The notes below the pieces were generated by a model. That model was not told the DNA's origin. It was given only the letters and a program-made list of their open reading frames with translations, and searched no databases. The position numbers were made by a program, and so were the translations under genes. From Gammaproteobacteria bacterium (GTDB lineage Bacteria; Pseudomonadota; Gammaproteobacteria; Enterobacterales; Alteromonadaceae), in NCBI GenBank assembly GCA_018826295.1, contig JAHJZX010000043.1, forward strand, positions 62,001-126,000: a stretch of DNA of 64,000 nucleotides. The letters are read 5' to 3'. Positions 1 to 13,705 of this stretch are shown piece after piece; the first letter of the stretch is position 1, and the number at the start of each line of letters is the position of its first letter.

Positions 1-1250
1 TTTGAGCTGGGTAACAAACGCTGGCTGGCTCCGGCTTCGTCGATAACATCTATCGCTTTATCGGGTAAATGGCGCTCGTTAATGTACTTAGCCGACAGCT
101 CTGCCGCAGCACGTATGGCTTTTTGTGTGTAACGCACGTTGTGATGTTGCTCATAACGTTCTTTTAACCCCAACAGAATACGGGTGGTATCCTCAACGCT
201 GGGTTCAGCTACATCAATTTTCTGAAAGCGCCGCACCAGTGCTGTGTCTTTTTCAAAAATGCTTTTAAATTCCTGGTAGGTGGTTGAGCCCATACAACGT
301 AGTTTGCCATTTGATAACAATGGCTTTATCAGGTTGCTCGCGTCCATTACACCGCCCGAGGCCGCACCAGCGCCGATTACGGTATGAATTTCATCAATAA
401 ACAGGATGGCGTCTTTTTCCCGCTCCAATTCTTTTAATAACGACTTCAGCCGTTTTTCGAAATCGCCGCGGTATTTGGTGCCTGCAAGCAACGCTCCCAT
501 ATCCAATGAATAAATAGTGGCATTGGCTATCACTTCAGGCACTTCGTTGTGCACTATCCGGTAGGCCAACCCTTCGGCTATGGCGGTTTTACCCACCCCG
601 GCTTCGCCTACCAATAGCGGGTTATTCTTTTTACGCCGGCATAACACCTGTATTGCACGCTCTACTTCATGCTCGCGGCCTATTAGCGGATCTATAAAGC
701 CATTTTTTGCCTGAATATTCAGATTAGCAGTAAAGTTTTCCAGGTATTTGCTGTCGTCTGCAACTGATTCAGTGCCCTCTTCCTGCGCATGCTCGTCGTG
801 CTGTTCCAGTTTTTCTGTTTTGGTGACACCGTGCGAAATAAAATTCACCACATCCAGCCGGGTAATATCAATTTTTTTCAGCAGGTAAACCGCTTGCGAT
901 TCCTGCTCACTAAAAATGGCGACCAATACATTAGCGCCGGTTACTTCAGACTTACCGGACGACTGCACATGAAACACCGCACGTTGTAACACACGCTGAA
1001 ACCCCAACGTAGGCTGTGTATCGCGCTCAATCTCGCCTTCTGGTAACACCGGCGTAGTCGAATCAATAAAACTGGCCAGTTCATGGCGCAGCTTTTCTAT
1101 ATTGGCGCCGCAAGAGCGCAAAGCTTCGCCTGCTGCCGGGTTGTCCAGCAAAGCCAGTAACAAATGCTCTACCGTCATGTACTCATGACGCCGCTCACGC
1201 GCAAATCTGAAAGCCAAATTCAGAGTTAACTCAAGATCTTTATTCAACAT
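1..1250 (-). CDS. clpA: ATP-dependent Clp protease ATP-binding subunit ClpA (partial, C-terminus off window)
   Basis: AAA+ unfoldase that feeds substrates to the ClpP peptidase. The reading frame is open from the ATG at 1250 to the window edge, giving the first 416 residues or so of a protein normally about 750 long. The N-terminal Clp repeat domain is present (starts [11 protein letters not shown]), followed by an acidic linker and the first AAA+ domain, with Walker A GEAGVGKT at about residue 215 and Walker B ILFIDEIH. The second AAA+ domain lies outside the window. It is followed upstream by its adaptor gene clpS on the same strand, 54 bases away, the usual arrangement. The call is very secure; only its 3' end is missing. 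Confidence 0.97.
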   Translation of the reverse strand, partial: MLNKDLELTLNLAFRFARERRHEYMTVEHLLLALLDNPAAGEALRSCGANIEKLRHELASFIDSTTPVLPEGEIERDTQPTLGFQRVLQRAVFHVQSSGKSEVTGANVLVAIFSEQESQAVYLLKKIDITRLDVVNFISHGVTKTEKLEQHDEHAQEEGTESVADDSKYLENFTANLNIQAKNGFIDPLIGREHEVERAIQVLCRRKKNNPLLVGEAGVGKTAIAEGLAYRIVHNEVPEVIANATIYSLDMGALLAGTKYRGDFEKRLKSLLKELEREKDAILFIDEIHTVIGAGAASGGVMDASNLIKPLLSNGKLRCMGSTTYQEFKSIFEKDTALVRRFQKIDVAEPSVEDTTRILLGLKERYEQHHNVRYTQKAIRAAAELSAKYINERHLPDKAIDVIDEAGASQRLLPSS

Positions 1251-1304
1251 ACACTACTCCTAATCCACCTGAGTAACGACACCAGAATCATGCCAGTAAC
1301 AACC

Positions 1305-1625
1305 TTATGCGCGTTCCATCGAACATAGCAAGGGGTGCTGATGCTCTTTGGCGTACTGCGTTACCTGCTGCACTTTAGTTTCAGCAATTTCTGCAGTAAA
1401 AACTCCACATACGCCCTTACCTTCATAATGCACTTTTAACATCACTTCTGTAGCTTGTTCATATTGCATGTTAAAAAACCGGCTTAACACATCAATGACA
1501 AAATCCATCGGCGTGTAATCATCGTTATGCAACACTACTTTATACATGGGTGGCGGCGTGACCTTTTGCCGGGTCAGCTGTTCCAAATCACCATGTTGTA
1601 CGTTCGATTCTTTATTGCCACTCAT
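1305..1625 (-). CDS. clpS: ATP-dependent Clp protease adaptor ClpS
   Basis: Small adaptor that delivers N-degron substrates (N-terminal Leu, Phe, Trp, Tyr) to ClpAP. At 106 residues it has the same length as the E. coli protein. The core [21 protein letters not shown] carries the conserved N-DDYTPM motif that holds the alpha-amino group of the substrate, and [21 protein letters not shown] follows as in the family; the C-terminal end [10 protein letters not shown] also fits. It sits just upstream of clpA on the same strand and is divergent from cspD. The ribosome binding site in front of the ATG is weak, but no better start is visible. Confidence 0.97.
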   Translation of the reverse strand: MSGNKESNVQHGDLEQLTRQKVTPPPMYKVVLHNDDYTPMDFVIDVLSRFFNMQYEQATEVMLKVHYEGKGVCGVFTAEIAETKVQQVTQYAKEHQHPLLCSMERA

Positions 1626-1708
1626 AAACTATAGCCATGCCTGTGTATTCCATCAAAGGAGCTTTCGGTTAATTATAGGTAAATTTTAAGTTTAATTTTG
1701 CAAATAAC

Positions 1709-1736
1709 TTGACTGTCTGGACAAATTATCTACAGT
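1709..1736 (+). promoter_or_regulatory. Probable sigma-70 promoter of cspD
   Basis: TTGACT at 1709-1714 and TACAGT at 1731-1736 are separated by 16 bases, placing transcription start near 1743. The leader before the cspD ATG would be about 75 bases, and GAAGGAAG (1802-1809) is a good ribosome binding site. Seen by eye only. Confidence 0.5.
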
Positions 1737-1816
1737 AGTTGTTGGGATACGCAACATTCCCACTATCATGACAAAGAATACAGAATTTAGCTAACTTAGA
1801 GAAGGAAGTAAGTTGT

Positions 1817-2035
1817 ATGGCTACCGGTAAAGTAAAATGGTTTAATAATGCCAAAGGATTTGGGTTTATCCGTGAAGATGGCCGTGACGAAGATATTTTT
1901 GCACATTATTCAACCATTAGTATGGATGGCTACCGCACGCTAAAGGCAGGACAAGACGTCGAGTTCGACTTGTCAGAAGGCCCTAAAGGCTTACACGCTG
2001 TGAATATTAAATTGCCCGGTGATCTGTCAGAGTAA
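1817..2035 (+). CDS. cspD: Cold-shock-like protein CspD
   Basis: Single cold-shock domain of 72 residues that binds single-stranded nucleic acid; in E. coli CspD is a stationary-phase inhibitor of DNA replication. The RNP1 motif KGFGFI and RNP2-like motif DIFAHYS are present, and the sequence begins MATGKVKWFNNAKGFGFI. The CspD assignment rather than CspA rests on two things: the divergent placement next to clpS-clpA, which is the conserved cspD location, and the extended C-terminus after AVNIKLP. A bidirectional terminator separates it from icd. Confidence 0.93.
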   Translation: MATGKVKWFNNAKGFGFIREDGRDEDIFAHYSTISMDGYRTLKAGQDVEFDLSEGPKGLHAVNIKLPGDLSE

Positions 2036-2061
2036 ATTTCACTCAGTGTGACGCAAAAAAC

Positions 2062-2090
2062 AAAAAAGCAGGCTTAAGCCTGCTTTTGTT
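2062..2090. terminator. Bidirectional intrinsic terminator between cspD and icd
   Basis: GCAGGC-TTAA-GCCTGC hairpin (2068-2083) flanked by an A-run on the left and a T-run on the right, lying between two convergent genes. It can terminate both. Confidence 0.85.
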
Positions 2091-2109
2091 TATGTACCGC
2101 TAACTAGCA

Positions 2110-4482
<2,373 letters not shown>

Positions 4483-4598
4483 CTACAATAAACTGGTCAT
4501 AGTTGCAGTAAAACGGCTTAAATCCAGCTTAGTGTTCACTCTGGCTGACAGCTGGTGCTCAGTCGGGCAATGCTATAAATTTTAGAGAACAAATAACA

Positions 4599-5228
4599 GT
4601 GAATTCCCGTAGCGTTAAAGACAATCGGCAAAATAATCCATATGCGAAAAAACACAATACGACCAAAGTCGGACAGCCGTTACTGGTGCTGTTTAACAAA
4701 CCTTATGACGTACTGTGCCAGTTCACCGATAACAGCCCAACGCCACGGGTAACATTAGCCGATTATATCCCGGTAGCCGATGTCTATGCCGCCGGCCGGC
4801 TGGATCGCGACAGTGAAGGTTTACTGCTGTTAACCAACTGCGGCAAAACCCAACACCGCATTGCCGATCCCAAACATAAAATGGCAAAAACCTATTGGGT
4901 ACAGGTTGAAGGTGATATCAGTACAGCTGCTCTGCAGCAGCTGCGCACTGGCGTAGTGTTAAAGGACGGTATTACAGCACCAGCCGAAGCCTGTCGTATT
5001 GAGGAGCCTGAGATTTGGCCACGCACTCCGCCCATTCGCCAACGTGCTAATATTCCGGTCAGCTGGCTTAGTCTTACCATCACAGAAGGACGCAACCGCC
5101 AGGTGCGGCGCATGACCGCTGCCGTTGGCTTTCCAACTCTGCGTCTGATCCGGGCGCAAATCGGCCAGTGGCAACTGGGCTCACTGGCACCGGGTGAATA
5201 CCAAACTATCACGCTGACAAACTTATAA
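4599..5228 (+). CDS. rluE: 23S rRNA pseudouridine synthase RluE
   Basis: RsuA/RluE-family pseudouridine synthase; E. coli RluE modifies U2457 of 23S rRNA. The catalytic motif [17 protein letters not shown] holds the essential Asp (second D of GRLDRD), and the family's [12 protein letters not shown] block lies near the C-terminus. The start is GTG at 4599, leaving a basic N-terminal tail of about 25 residues before [16 protein letters not shown]. No S4 domain is present, as expected for RluE. It leads the block rluE-nudJ-mnmA-hflD-purB in the same order as E. coli, with nudJ only 11 bases downstream. Confidence 0.94.
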   Translation: MNSRSVKDNRQNNPYAKKHNTTKVGQPLLVLFNKPYDVLCQFTDNSPTPRVTLADYIPVADVYAAGRLDRDSEGLLLLTNCGKTQHRIADPKHKMAKTYWVQVEGDISTAALQQLRTGVVLKDGITAPAEACRIEEPEIWPRTPPIRQRANIPVSWLSLTITEGRNRQVRRMTAAVGFPTLRLIRAQIGQWQLGSLAPGEYQTITLTNL

Positions 5229-5239
5229 GGTAAATAGCA

Positions 5240-5695
5240 TTGAGCAGGGATACGTTACATCTTACCGTCGCAGCAATAGTTTGCTACCAGCAGCGTTTTT
5301 TGCTGGTAGAAGAGATAGATAAATTAACCGGTAAACGAGTACTTAATCAGCCAGCCGGCCACGTTGAGCCAGATGAAGATCTGCTTACAGCCGTGGCGCG
5401 TGAATTACAGGAAGAAACCGGGCTGCAGTTGCAACCTTGTGCCTGGCTGGGGTTATCTCAGCTACAAGCGGCCAATGGCCACCGTTATGTCAGGATTAAT
5501 TTTGTCTTTGAACCGCAAGCATTGCCGCATTTCTATGCGCCACAGGATAGTGATATTCTGGCGCTACACTGGCTCGACACTGCGCAGATTGCCAAATCGA
5601 CGTTGCCACTGCGCAGTCAACTGGTTAGCGATGCGATAGCATTATATCAGCAAGGTATTCGCTTGCCGCTTATGCTTATTCAACCGCCGCGATAA
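5240..5695 (+). CDS. nudJ: Nudix phosphatase NudJ
   Basis: Nudix hydrolase; E. coli NudJ acts on thiamine pyrophosphate precursors and nucleoside tri/diphosphates. The Nudix box is complete: GHVEPDEDLLTAVARELQEE followed by TGL (GX5EX7REXXEEXG). Length 151 matches E. coli NudJ (153). The only start that keeps the conserved N-terminal strand (HLTVAAIVCYQQRFLLVEE) is TTG at 5240, preceded by AAGG at 5227-5230; this rare start probably lowers expression. It is likely translated from the rluE transcript and is followed by mnmA. Confidence 0.92.
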   Translation: MSRDTLHLTVAAIVCYQQRFLLVEEIDKLTGKRVLNQPAGHVEPDEDLLTAVARELQEETGLQLQPCAWLGLSQLQAANGHRYVRINFVFEPQALPHFYAPQDSDILALHWLDTAQIAKSTLPLRSQLVSDAIALYQQGIRLPLMLIQPPR

Positions 5696-5719
5696 CATGC
5701 GCAGAGCGTAAAAGTAGTG

Positions 5720-5725
5720 TATAAT
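5720..5725 (+). promoter_or_regulatory. Candidate -10 element for mnmA
   Basis: A perfect TATAAT lies 38 bases upstream of the mnmA ATG, after the nudJ stop. No good -35 is visible at 16-18 bases upstream, so this is a weak call. If real, mnmA-hflD-purB have their own promoter inside the block. Confidence 0.4.
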
Positions 5726-5762
5726 CCGCGCCTTGTTTTTTCGCCCTGTTGAATAAGGTGCT

Positions 5763-6875
5763 ATGTCAGATCCTATCAGTGCAAATCGCAGTAAAAAAGT
5801 TATCGTTGGTATGTCCGGCGGCGTAGATTCGTCTGTCTCTGCTTACCTGCTGTTGCAGCAAGGTTATCAGGTTGAAGGCCTGTTTATGAAAAACTGGGAA
5901 GAAGACGACAACGACGAATATTGCGCTGCAGCTGAAGACATGGCCGATGCACAGCAGGTATGCGATAAACTGGGCATAGTGCTGCACAAGGTCAACTTTG
6001 CCGCAGAATATTGGGATAATGTGTTTGAGTATTTTCTGGCGGAATACAAGGCCGGACGCACACCAAATCCCGATATCATGTGCAACAAAGAAATTAAATT
6101 TAAAGCTTTTCTAGAATTTGCCGCCGAAGCACTGGGCGCAGATTACATTGCTACCGGCCACTATGTGCGCCGCCGTTTTCAGGATGGTCACTGGCAATTA
6201 TTGCGTGGCCTGGATAACAATAAAGATCAAAGTTACTTTCTTTACACGCTAGGTGAAGAACACGTAGCGCAAACGCTGTTTCCGGTGGGTGAATTAGAAA
6301 AGCCTGCCGTACGCGCTATTGCCGAGCAACAGGGTTTAGTGACTGCAAATAAAAAAGACAGCACCGGTATCTGTTTTATCGGTGAACGTAAATTTAAAGA
6401 TTTTCTGCAGCAATATTTACCGGCGCAGCCCGGCGATATCATTAGCGTTGACGGCGATATTATTGGCCGGCACGAAGGGTTGATGTATCACACCCTTGGC
6501 CAGCGTAAAGGCTTAGGCATTGGCGGAACTAAAGATGGCAGTGAAGAGCCCTGGTATGTGGTTGCAAAAAAGGTCGACACTAATCAGCTTATAGTAGCGC
6601 AAGGCCACGACCATCCCAGCCTGCTGTCTCAAGGCCTGGTTGCCAGCCAATTGCATTGGACTGACCGCAACGGGCCAGTTAAACCGCTACGTTGCAGCGT
6701 AAAAACCCGCTACCGGCAAACCGATATTCCCTGTTTAGTTACGCCAAATTCCGATGGCAGCATCAGGGTGATGTTTGATAACGCGCAAAAAGCGGTAACA
6801 CCCGGTCAGTCAGCGGTATTTTACCTGGATGACGTCTGTTTGGGTGGTGGCATTATTGATGAGGCAATAAGCTGA
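5763..6875 (+). CDS. mnmA: tRNA-specific 2-thiouridylase MnmA
   Basis: Installs the 2-thio group of mnm5s2U34 in tRNAs for Lys, Glu and Gln, taking sulfur from the Tus relay. The PP-loop [12 protein letters not shown] binds ATP near the N-terminus. The two catalytic cysteines are in the usual places: [12 protein letters not shown] and [17 protein letters not shown]. The family marker [10 protein letters not shown] is also present. Length 370 is normal (E. coli 368). hflD begins two bases after its stop, so the two are surely cotranscribed. Confidence 0.98.
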   Translation: MSDPISANRSKKVIVGMSGGVDSSVSAYLLLQQGYQVEGLFMKNWEEDDNDEYCAAAEDMADAQQVCDKLGIVLHKVNFAAEYWDNVFEYFLAEYKAGRTPNPDIMCNKEIKFKAFLEFAAEALGADYIATGHYVRRRFQDGHWQLLRGLDNNKDQSYFLYTLGEEHVAQTLFPVGELEKPAVRAIAEQQGLVTANKKDSTGICFIGERKFKDFLQQYLPAQPGDIISVDGDIIGRHEGLMYHTLGQRKGLGIGGTKDGSEEPWYVVAKKVDTNQLIVAQGHDHPSLLSQGLVASQLHWTDRNGPVKPLRCSVKTRYRQTDIPCLVTPNSDGSIRVMFDNAQKAVTPGQSAVFYLDDVCLGGGIIDEAIS

Positions 6876-6877
6876 TT

Positions 6878-8895
<2,018 letters not shown>

Positions 8896-8906
8896 GGTTT
8901 ACCAAC

Positions 8907-8932
8907 AAGGCGCTGAAATCAGCGCCTTTTTT
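8907..8932 (+). terminator. Intrinsic terminator of the purB transcript
   Basis: Ten-base-pair stem AAGGCGCTGA / TCAGCGCCTT with a two-base loop, running into six T. Ends the mnmA-hflD-purB transcript; roxA starts just beyond it and so needs its own promoter or read-through. Confidence 0.85.
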
Positions 8933-8946
8933 CTCAGGAATATGTT

Positions 8947-10101
8947 ATGTATCAGTTGAACTTAGGCAAGCTTACGGTCACTGACTTTCTCAATCAATAC
9001 TGGCAAAAAAAGCCTTTACTGATTAAAGCCGGCTTTAAAAATTTTGTTGATCCATTAACGGCCGACGAGCTGGCTGGCCTTGCAACAGAAGAAGATATCG
9101 AATCCCGAATCGTTAGCTGTAATTCGCAACAATGGGACATGCAAACCGGCCCGTTCACCGATTTTAGCAGCTATGGTGACAAGAACTGGACACTGCTAGT
9201 GCAGGCTGTTGATCATTGGCACCCCGGTGCGGCCAAACTGCTCGATCCGTTTCGTTTTATACCCAATTGGCGCATTGACGACCTGATGGTGAGCTTTTCT
9301 GCACCCGGCGGCGGTGTCGGGCCGCATCTGGATCAGTATGATGTGTTTATTATTCAGGGTGAAGGCAAACGACACTGGCGGGTTGGCATGCCCGACAGCA
9401 GTTTGCAGCAACTTTGTCCACATCCACGCTTGCTGCAGGTTAGCCCCTTTACCGACTGTATTGATGTCATTACCGAGCCAGGAGACATTTTATATATACC
9501 GCCCGGTTGTCCGCATGATGGCGTCAGTATTGAAAACAGCCTGAATTACTCGGTCGGTTTTCGTGCTCCGGCGCAAAAAGACCTGGTTACCGGCCTGGCA
9601 GACTATCTGATTGACCACGATGTTACCGGTCAGCGCTTTACCGACGCAGGCAGGTCTGCGGCTATTTCCGCCGGTAAAATCACCGACACTGAGCTCGATA
9701 GCATACAACAGCTGTTGCAGCAGCTGATTGCCGATCGCCAACAGCTACCCGCCTGGTTCGGCGGCCTGATCACCCGGGCGAAGCATGAGCTGGATTTAAA
9801 CGAACCTGATCCACATTATGGCAGTGATGAAATAGCTGAGTATCTGGAAGAAGGCTCAGTGCTGTCGCGCACCGGCGGTCTGCGTTGCTGTTACTACCAG
9901 CAAGATCCTGCCAGCGATATACTGCTGTTTATCAATGGCGATCAAATAACCTTACCAGCCGATGAGCTAATGACAGCCCAGCTGTTATGTGACCATACCG
10001 AACTGATTGCCAGCCAAAACCGTCACTTTATCAGCTCTGAACAGCGCCTTATGTTAATAACCAACCTGATAAATCAGGCTTACTGGTATTTTAGCGAATA
10101 A
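8947..10101 (+). CDS. roxA: Ribosomal protein uL16 arginine 3-hydroxylase RoxA (YcfD, JmjC type)
   Basis: Fe(II)/2-oxoglutarate oxygenase that hydroxylates an arginine of ribosomal protein L16. JmjC fold with the iron ligands in HLDQYD (His and Asp) and the distal His in IPPGCPHDG; the family's FSAPGGGVGPHLDQYDVFIIQ block is clear. At 384 residues it is close to E. coli YcfD (373), with the usual C-terminal winged-helix/dimer region. The ATG follows a TCAGGAA ribosome binding site. A terminator lies directly after the stop. Confidence 0.95.
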   Translation: MYQLNLGKLTVTDFLNQYWQKKPLLIKAGFKNFVDPLTADELAGLATEEDIESRIVSCNSQQWDMQTGPFTDFSSYGDKNWTLLVQAVDHWHPGAAKLLDPFRFIPNWRIDDLMVSFSAPGGGVGPHLDQYDVFIIQGEGKRHWRVGMPDSSLQQLCPHPRLLQVSPFTDCIDVITEPGDILYIPPGCPHDGVSIENSLNYSVGFRAPAQKDLVTGLADYLIDHDVTGQRFTDAGRSAAISAGKITDTELDSIQQLLQQLIADRQQLPAWFGGLITRAKHELDLNEPDPHYGSDEIAEYLEEGSVLSRTGGLRCCYYQQDPASDILLFINGDQITLPADELMTAQLLCDHTELIASQNRHFISSEQRLMLITNLINQAYWYFSE

Positions 10102-10130
10102 AAAAAACCGCACTTAGTGCGGTTTTTTTT
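10102..10130. terminator. Bidirectional intrinsic terminator
   Basis: CCGCAC-TTA-GTGCGG stem with an A-run before and eight T after, between the convergent roxA and the DUF4826 gene. Confidence 0.88.
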
Positions 10131-10148
10131 CGGCTACTAATAAAGCAA

Positions 10149-10586
10149 TTAGCTTAGCGCTTCTTGTTGCCATAATTCGTCAGCATTAAACATATCGTAC
10201 AAACTGTGCGCACGGTTAATCAGCAGATTTACAAAATCTTTTTGCGTTTGCTCTGTCACACCGGCATCGACAATTTGCTGGGCTTTTAATTGCCAATGTA
10301 ACGAAAATGCCCGTACCGCCTCGCGTGCATTAGCTGCAGCAGAAAAGGCCATATGATCAGTGGGTAAATCACCGCTGATCACCCAAAACGACTTTTTGTC
10401 TTTAGTATTGAGCTTCCATACAGCAAAATAAGGCGGTAAATAACGGCTCTCTGTTACTGCGACATTATCAGGCAAAATACCTTTACTGGCTAAATACTCA
10501 TTAGCTTTCTGATACTGGCTTCTTACCCATTCCTGCCTGGCTTGTTCGGCCTGTTCAATTTGTTGTTGAGTTAACTGCTCACTCAT
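10149..10586 (-). CDS. DUF4826 family protein
   Basis: Small soluble protein of 145 residues with no known function. The match is to DUF4826: WV(R)SQYQKANEYLASKGILP near the N-terminus, then SRYLPPYFAVWKLN and FWVISGDLPTDHM. No signal peptide or membrane segment. The start is set at the ATG at 10586 because GAGGAA lies at the right distance; an in-frame upstream GTG/ATG extension of 19 residues lacks a ribosome binding site. Related proteins are widespread in Alteromonadales. It stands alone, divergent from the amino acid dehydrogenase. Confidence 0.8.
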   Translation of the reverse strand: MSEQLTQQQIEQAEQARQEWVRSQYQKANEYLASKGILPDNVAVTESRYLPPYFAVWKLNTKDKKSFWVISGDLPTDHMAFSAAANAREAVRAFSLHWQLKAQQIVDAGVTEQTQKDFVNLLINRAHSLYDMFNADELWQQEALS

Positions 10587-10817
10587 AACTTTATTCCTCA
10601 GTGTAAGTGGCATTACTTTAGGGGAGTGGGTTTCAACAATCAAGTGTTACGAAAGATTGTCGACAATGAGCTGGACAGACCAGAGCATTTTTCAGTGCTA
10701 CTGTGGTGAAACCCCGGGTGAAATGTTACATTGCGCGGCGCAAAAGTTGGTGCAGCACCAACCTAAACAACAAAGCAAGCACTGTCACTTACTACAGTGC
10801 ATAACGGAGAATCAGTC

Positions 10818-11861
10818 GTGGCAGTTTTTAATCATCCTGAATTCGAGAATCATGAGCAAGTGGTATTCTGCGCCGACGCAGAAACCGGTTTAAGAGCTAT
10901 TATCGCGGTGCATAGCACAGCATTAGGCCCTGCCGTTGGTGGTTGCCGTTTATGGAACTACGAATCAGATGAAGCCGCTATTAATGACGTACTGCGCTTA
11001 TCACGCGGCATGACATATAAAAATGCTATGGCAGGTTTGCCATTAGGTGGCGGTAAGTCAGTGATTATTGGTGATGCTAAAAGCATTAAATCAGAAGCGT
11101 TATTCCGTGCTTTTGGCCGCATGGTGCATCGGTTGTCTGGTAGTTACTACAGCGCTGAAGACGTGAATATCACCACCGGTGACATTATGATGGTGAACAA
11201 AGAAACGCCTTATGTTGCCGGCTTAGAAGGCAAAAGTGGCAACCCGGCGCCATTTACTGCACTGGGTACTTACCGTGGTATCAAAGCTGCCGCTTTGCAT
11301 CAGTTTGGCTCTGATAATCTGGCGGGTAAAACCGTGGCAGTACAGGGGCTGGGCAGCGTCGGCTATTATCTGTGCGAGTATTTGCACAAAGAAGGCGCTC
11401 AGCTTATTGTTACTGACATTAACCCGGCTGCAGTGCAGCGCGCGGTTGAACAATTTGGCGCAACTGCCGTAGGGCTATCTGACATCTATGGCGTAGATGC
11501 CGATATCTATGCCCCCTGTGCGTTAGGTGCCACCATTAATGATGACACTATTTTGCAGTTAAAAGCCCGCGTGGTAGCTGGCTGTGCTAATAATCAGTTA
11601 AAAGAAGCGCGCCATGGTGAAGTACTGCGGCAAAAAGGTATTTTATATGCACCGGACTACGTTATTAACGCCGGTGGCATTATTAATGTCGCCTTTGAAA
11701 TGCGGCCGCAAGGCTATTCTGAAGCTGAATCTACAGCAAAGGTAATGGCCATTTACGACACCCTGTTAACGGTATTCCGCCGGGCCGATGCCGAGCAACA
11801 ATCTACCAGTGTTGTCGCTGATCTAATGGCACAGGAAATCATTCGCCGGGGCAAGTGTTAA
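10818..11861 (+). CDS. Leucine/phenylalanine/valine dehydrogenase family protein
   Basis: NAD-dependent oxidative deamination of a branched-chain or aromatic amino acid. The Glu/Leu/Phe/Val dehydrogenase catalytic lysine block YKNAMAGLPLGGGKSVIIG is intact and the Rossmann motif GLGSVG follows in the second domain; DYVINAGGIINVAFE is another family block. About 347 residues, the length of leucine dehydrogenases. The start is set at the GTG at 10818, which has GGAG eight bases upstream; an in-frame GTG at 10797 is poorer. Which amino acid is preferred cannot be read from the sequence. Confidence 0.9.
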   Translation: MAVFNHPEFENHEQVVFCADAETGLRAIIAVHSTALGPAVGGCRLWNYESDEAAINDVLRLSRGMTYKNAMAGLPLGGGKSVIIGDAKSIKSEALFRAFGRMVHRLSGSYYSAEDVNITTGDIMMVNKETPYVAGLEGKSGNPAPFTALGTYRGIKAAALHQFGSDNLAGKTVAVQGLGSVGYYLCEYLHKEGAQLIVTDINPAAVQRAVEQFGATAVGLSDIYGVDADIYAPCALGATINDDTILQLKARVVAGCANNQLKEARHGEVLRQKGILYAPDYVINAGGIINVAFEMRPQGYSEAESTAKVMAIYDTLLTVFRRADAEQQSTSVVADLMAQEIIRRGKC

Positions 11862-11873
11862 GCGAAAGCACGA

Positions 11874-11903
11874 TAAGCCACGCTAACAGTGGCTTAGTCT
11901 TTT
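11874..11903 (+). terminator. Terminator of the amino acid dehydrogenase gene
   Basis: TAAGCCAC / GTGGCTTA stem with a seven-base loop followed by GTCTTTTA. It overlaps the stop codon of the convergent patatin gene at 11894. Confidence 0.65.
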
Positions 11904-12781
11904 ACATTAACTGGCTGGGTTTTGGCTGCATTGGCGCAGTCATGTTGAAACAACCCAGCCAGCTTACGCGGCACTATATTGCTCACCGTGTTATAGCCAA
12001 TATCAAACAATTGCTGTTTTTGCTCAGTTGTCATAGTAAAGTCTACTGACGATACCGCGCCGGTATTCACCACTATCGTATTGTGCCAATACTCTGCGTG
12101 CACATATTCGCGCGATACCGCACTCATAAAAGTTCTGATCAGCATCATGATATAAGACACCAACGGGAAATACCGGCCAGGTAGCAAAGGTTTAGCCTCG
12201 GCATCACTTTTTAAGCGAAAGCACATCAACGGTAAGCCGGCGCCGGACCAATCATGGTGTAATGCGTCTTCAGACAAAATTACGCCATCGGTCATGATAT
12301 GGTTTTCAAATTGCTGAAACGAAAAAAACAGCGGGATAGACATAGAAAACCGCACGGCTTTGGATACTTTAAGATTTGGTGTTTTGATGCGGTTAAATAC
12401 CACTGGCCCGCCACCGTTAATATCAGTGGCCAAAATATGTAAATCATACGGCAAGTCAGCAAAGGTTTTACCCTGCAATTGCTTGTCCAGCCAGGCTTCG
12501 AGTTTGTTGCCGTTACATAAACCACCGGTGCGGATCAATGACGAAAACGAAAAGCTCCAGAACTGTTTAAAGTCAGTTTGCAATGCCAATGCTTTAATAT
12601 CCGGCAAACTCCAGCCAGCCGCATACAGCGCCGCAACTATACTGCCACCGGAAACACCTACCAAATGCCGGAACATAAAGCCCATATCCAGTAACGCCTG
12701 CAAAATACCGATATAACAACTGAGTCGGGTGCCACCGCCAGAAAAAATGGGTACTATTTCGGTATTGGTCAGATTTGGCAT
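11894..12781 (-). CDS. Patatin-like phospholipase family protein
   Basis: Predicted lipid acyl hydrolase with a Ser-Asp dyad. The oxyanion loop SGGGTRL (residues 14-20) is followed by the nucleophile elbow GVSGGS with Ser44, and the catalytic Asp is Asp165 in TDGV. The protein is 295 residues and has no clear signal peptide, so a cytoplasmic or membrane-associated role is likely. The motif DGG/DGA is DGV here, a common variant. It is a single gene, convergent with the amino acid dehydrogenase and divergent from the protease gene. Substrate unknown. Confidence 0.88.
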   Translation of the reverse strand: MPNLTNTEIVPIFSGGGTRLSCYIGILQALLDMGFMFRHLVGVSGGSIVAALYAAGWSLPDIKALALQTDFKQFWSFSFSSLIRTGGLCNGNKLEAWLDKQLQGKTFADLPYDLHILATDINGGGPVVFNRIKTPNLKVSKAVRFSMSIPLFFSFQQFENHIMTDGVILSEDALHHDWSGAGLPLMCFRLKSDAEAKPLLPGRYFPLVSYIMMLIRTFMSAVSREYVHAEYWHNTIVVNTGAVSSVDFTMTTEQKQQLFDIGYNTVSNIVPRKLAGLFQHDCANAAKTQPVNVKD

Positions 12782-12921
12782 CTCAGCACTGTCCTTAGCC
12801 TGATAACAACTGTTTTAGTATGGGACATAATCTGGTTAGTGCCACAGAATAGCGCAGCTATTTAGCACAAATTGCGCTAATATTACTCAATAGCACAATT
12901 ACTTAGATATGGAATGTCGTA

Positions 12922-13668
12922 ATGTTGCAAAAGATTTTACCCATTTTGCTGCTTTGTTTTGTTTGCGCAATTCAGGCGAAAACTTCACTTAGCAGCAGTA
13001 TCAGTAAAATTAAGCCGTCGGTTGTTGCTATCGGCGTTCATGATCCGCTAGGTTCCCCCAGAGTACGTTTAACCGGTACCGGCTTTGTTGTCGCTGACGG
13101 GACAAAAATCGTCACTAACTATCATGTCATAGCACGGGTACTGAACGAAGCCAGAAATGAGCGTTATGTTGTGTTGTCCGGCACCGGCAGCGAGGTACAA
13201 ATGCACAGCATACAACAAACCAAAACGGCCCCAGCACATGATTTAGCCGTACTTTCTATTGCTACTGCCCTACCCGCTGTGACACTTGCAAATGAAAAAC
13301 TAGTAGCTGAAGGTACTGAAATAGCCTTTACCGGCTTTCCTATCACCAATGTGCTGGGGTTATATCCGGCTACGCACAGAGGCATTATTTCAGCCATCAC
13401 TCCCATTGCGGCTCCTGCTGATAACTCCAGCCAACTGCAGGCGGCGGCATTAAAGCGTTTAAAACAACCCTACATGGTGTATCAACTGGACGCGACGGCC
13501 TATCCTGGCAACAGCGGTAGCCCGTTGTATGACGCCGGCACTGCGCAGGTAATCGGCATCATCAATAAAGTTTTTGTAAAATCCACCAGGGAAGCTGTAC
13601 TCAGTGATCCGAGCGCAATAAGTTATGCTATTCCGGTGCAGTTTTTACTGCCATTATTAGCTGACTAA
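12922..13668 (+). CDS. Secreted trypsin-like serine protease (S1 family, no PDZ domain)
   Basis: The signal peptide is residues 1-19 (hydrophobic stretch ending in AIQA). The catalytic triad is His68 (TNYHVI), Asp107 (AHDLAVL) and Ser198 (GNSGSP), as in HtrA/DegP-type chymotrypsin-fold proteases. At 248 residues there is no room for a PDZ domain. It probably acts in the periplasm. It lies 37 bases upstream of prsK on the same strand, so it may be transcribed with the PEP-CTERM regulatory pair; whether it acts in that pathway is an inference from position only. Confidence 0.88.
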   Translation: MLQKILPILLLCFVCAIQAKTSLSSSISKIKPSVVAIGVHDPLGSPRVRLTGTGFVVADGTKIVTNYHVIARVLNEARNERYVVLSGTGSEVQMHSIQQTKTAPAHDLAVLSIATALPAVTLANEKLVAEGTEIAFTGFPITNVLGLYPATHRGIISAITPIAAPADNSSQLQAAALKRLKQPYMVYQLDATAYPGNSGSPLYDAGTAQVIGIINKVFVKSTREAVLSDPSAISYAIPVQFLLPLLAD

Positions 13669-13705
13669 CAGCATTACCGCAGCTTAATTTACCGGACTGA
13701 ACTAA

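Noticed and set aside
10657..10817. Small plus-strand frame ahead of the amino acid dehydrogenase
   Set aside because: No ribosome binding site or similarity; this is the leader/promoter region between divergent genes.
12855..12880. Sigma-54-like TAGCAC...TTGC upstream of the protease gene
   Set aside because: The spacing between the two elements is too short for a -24/-12 promoter.
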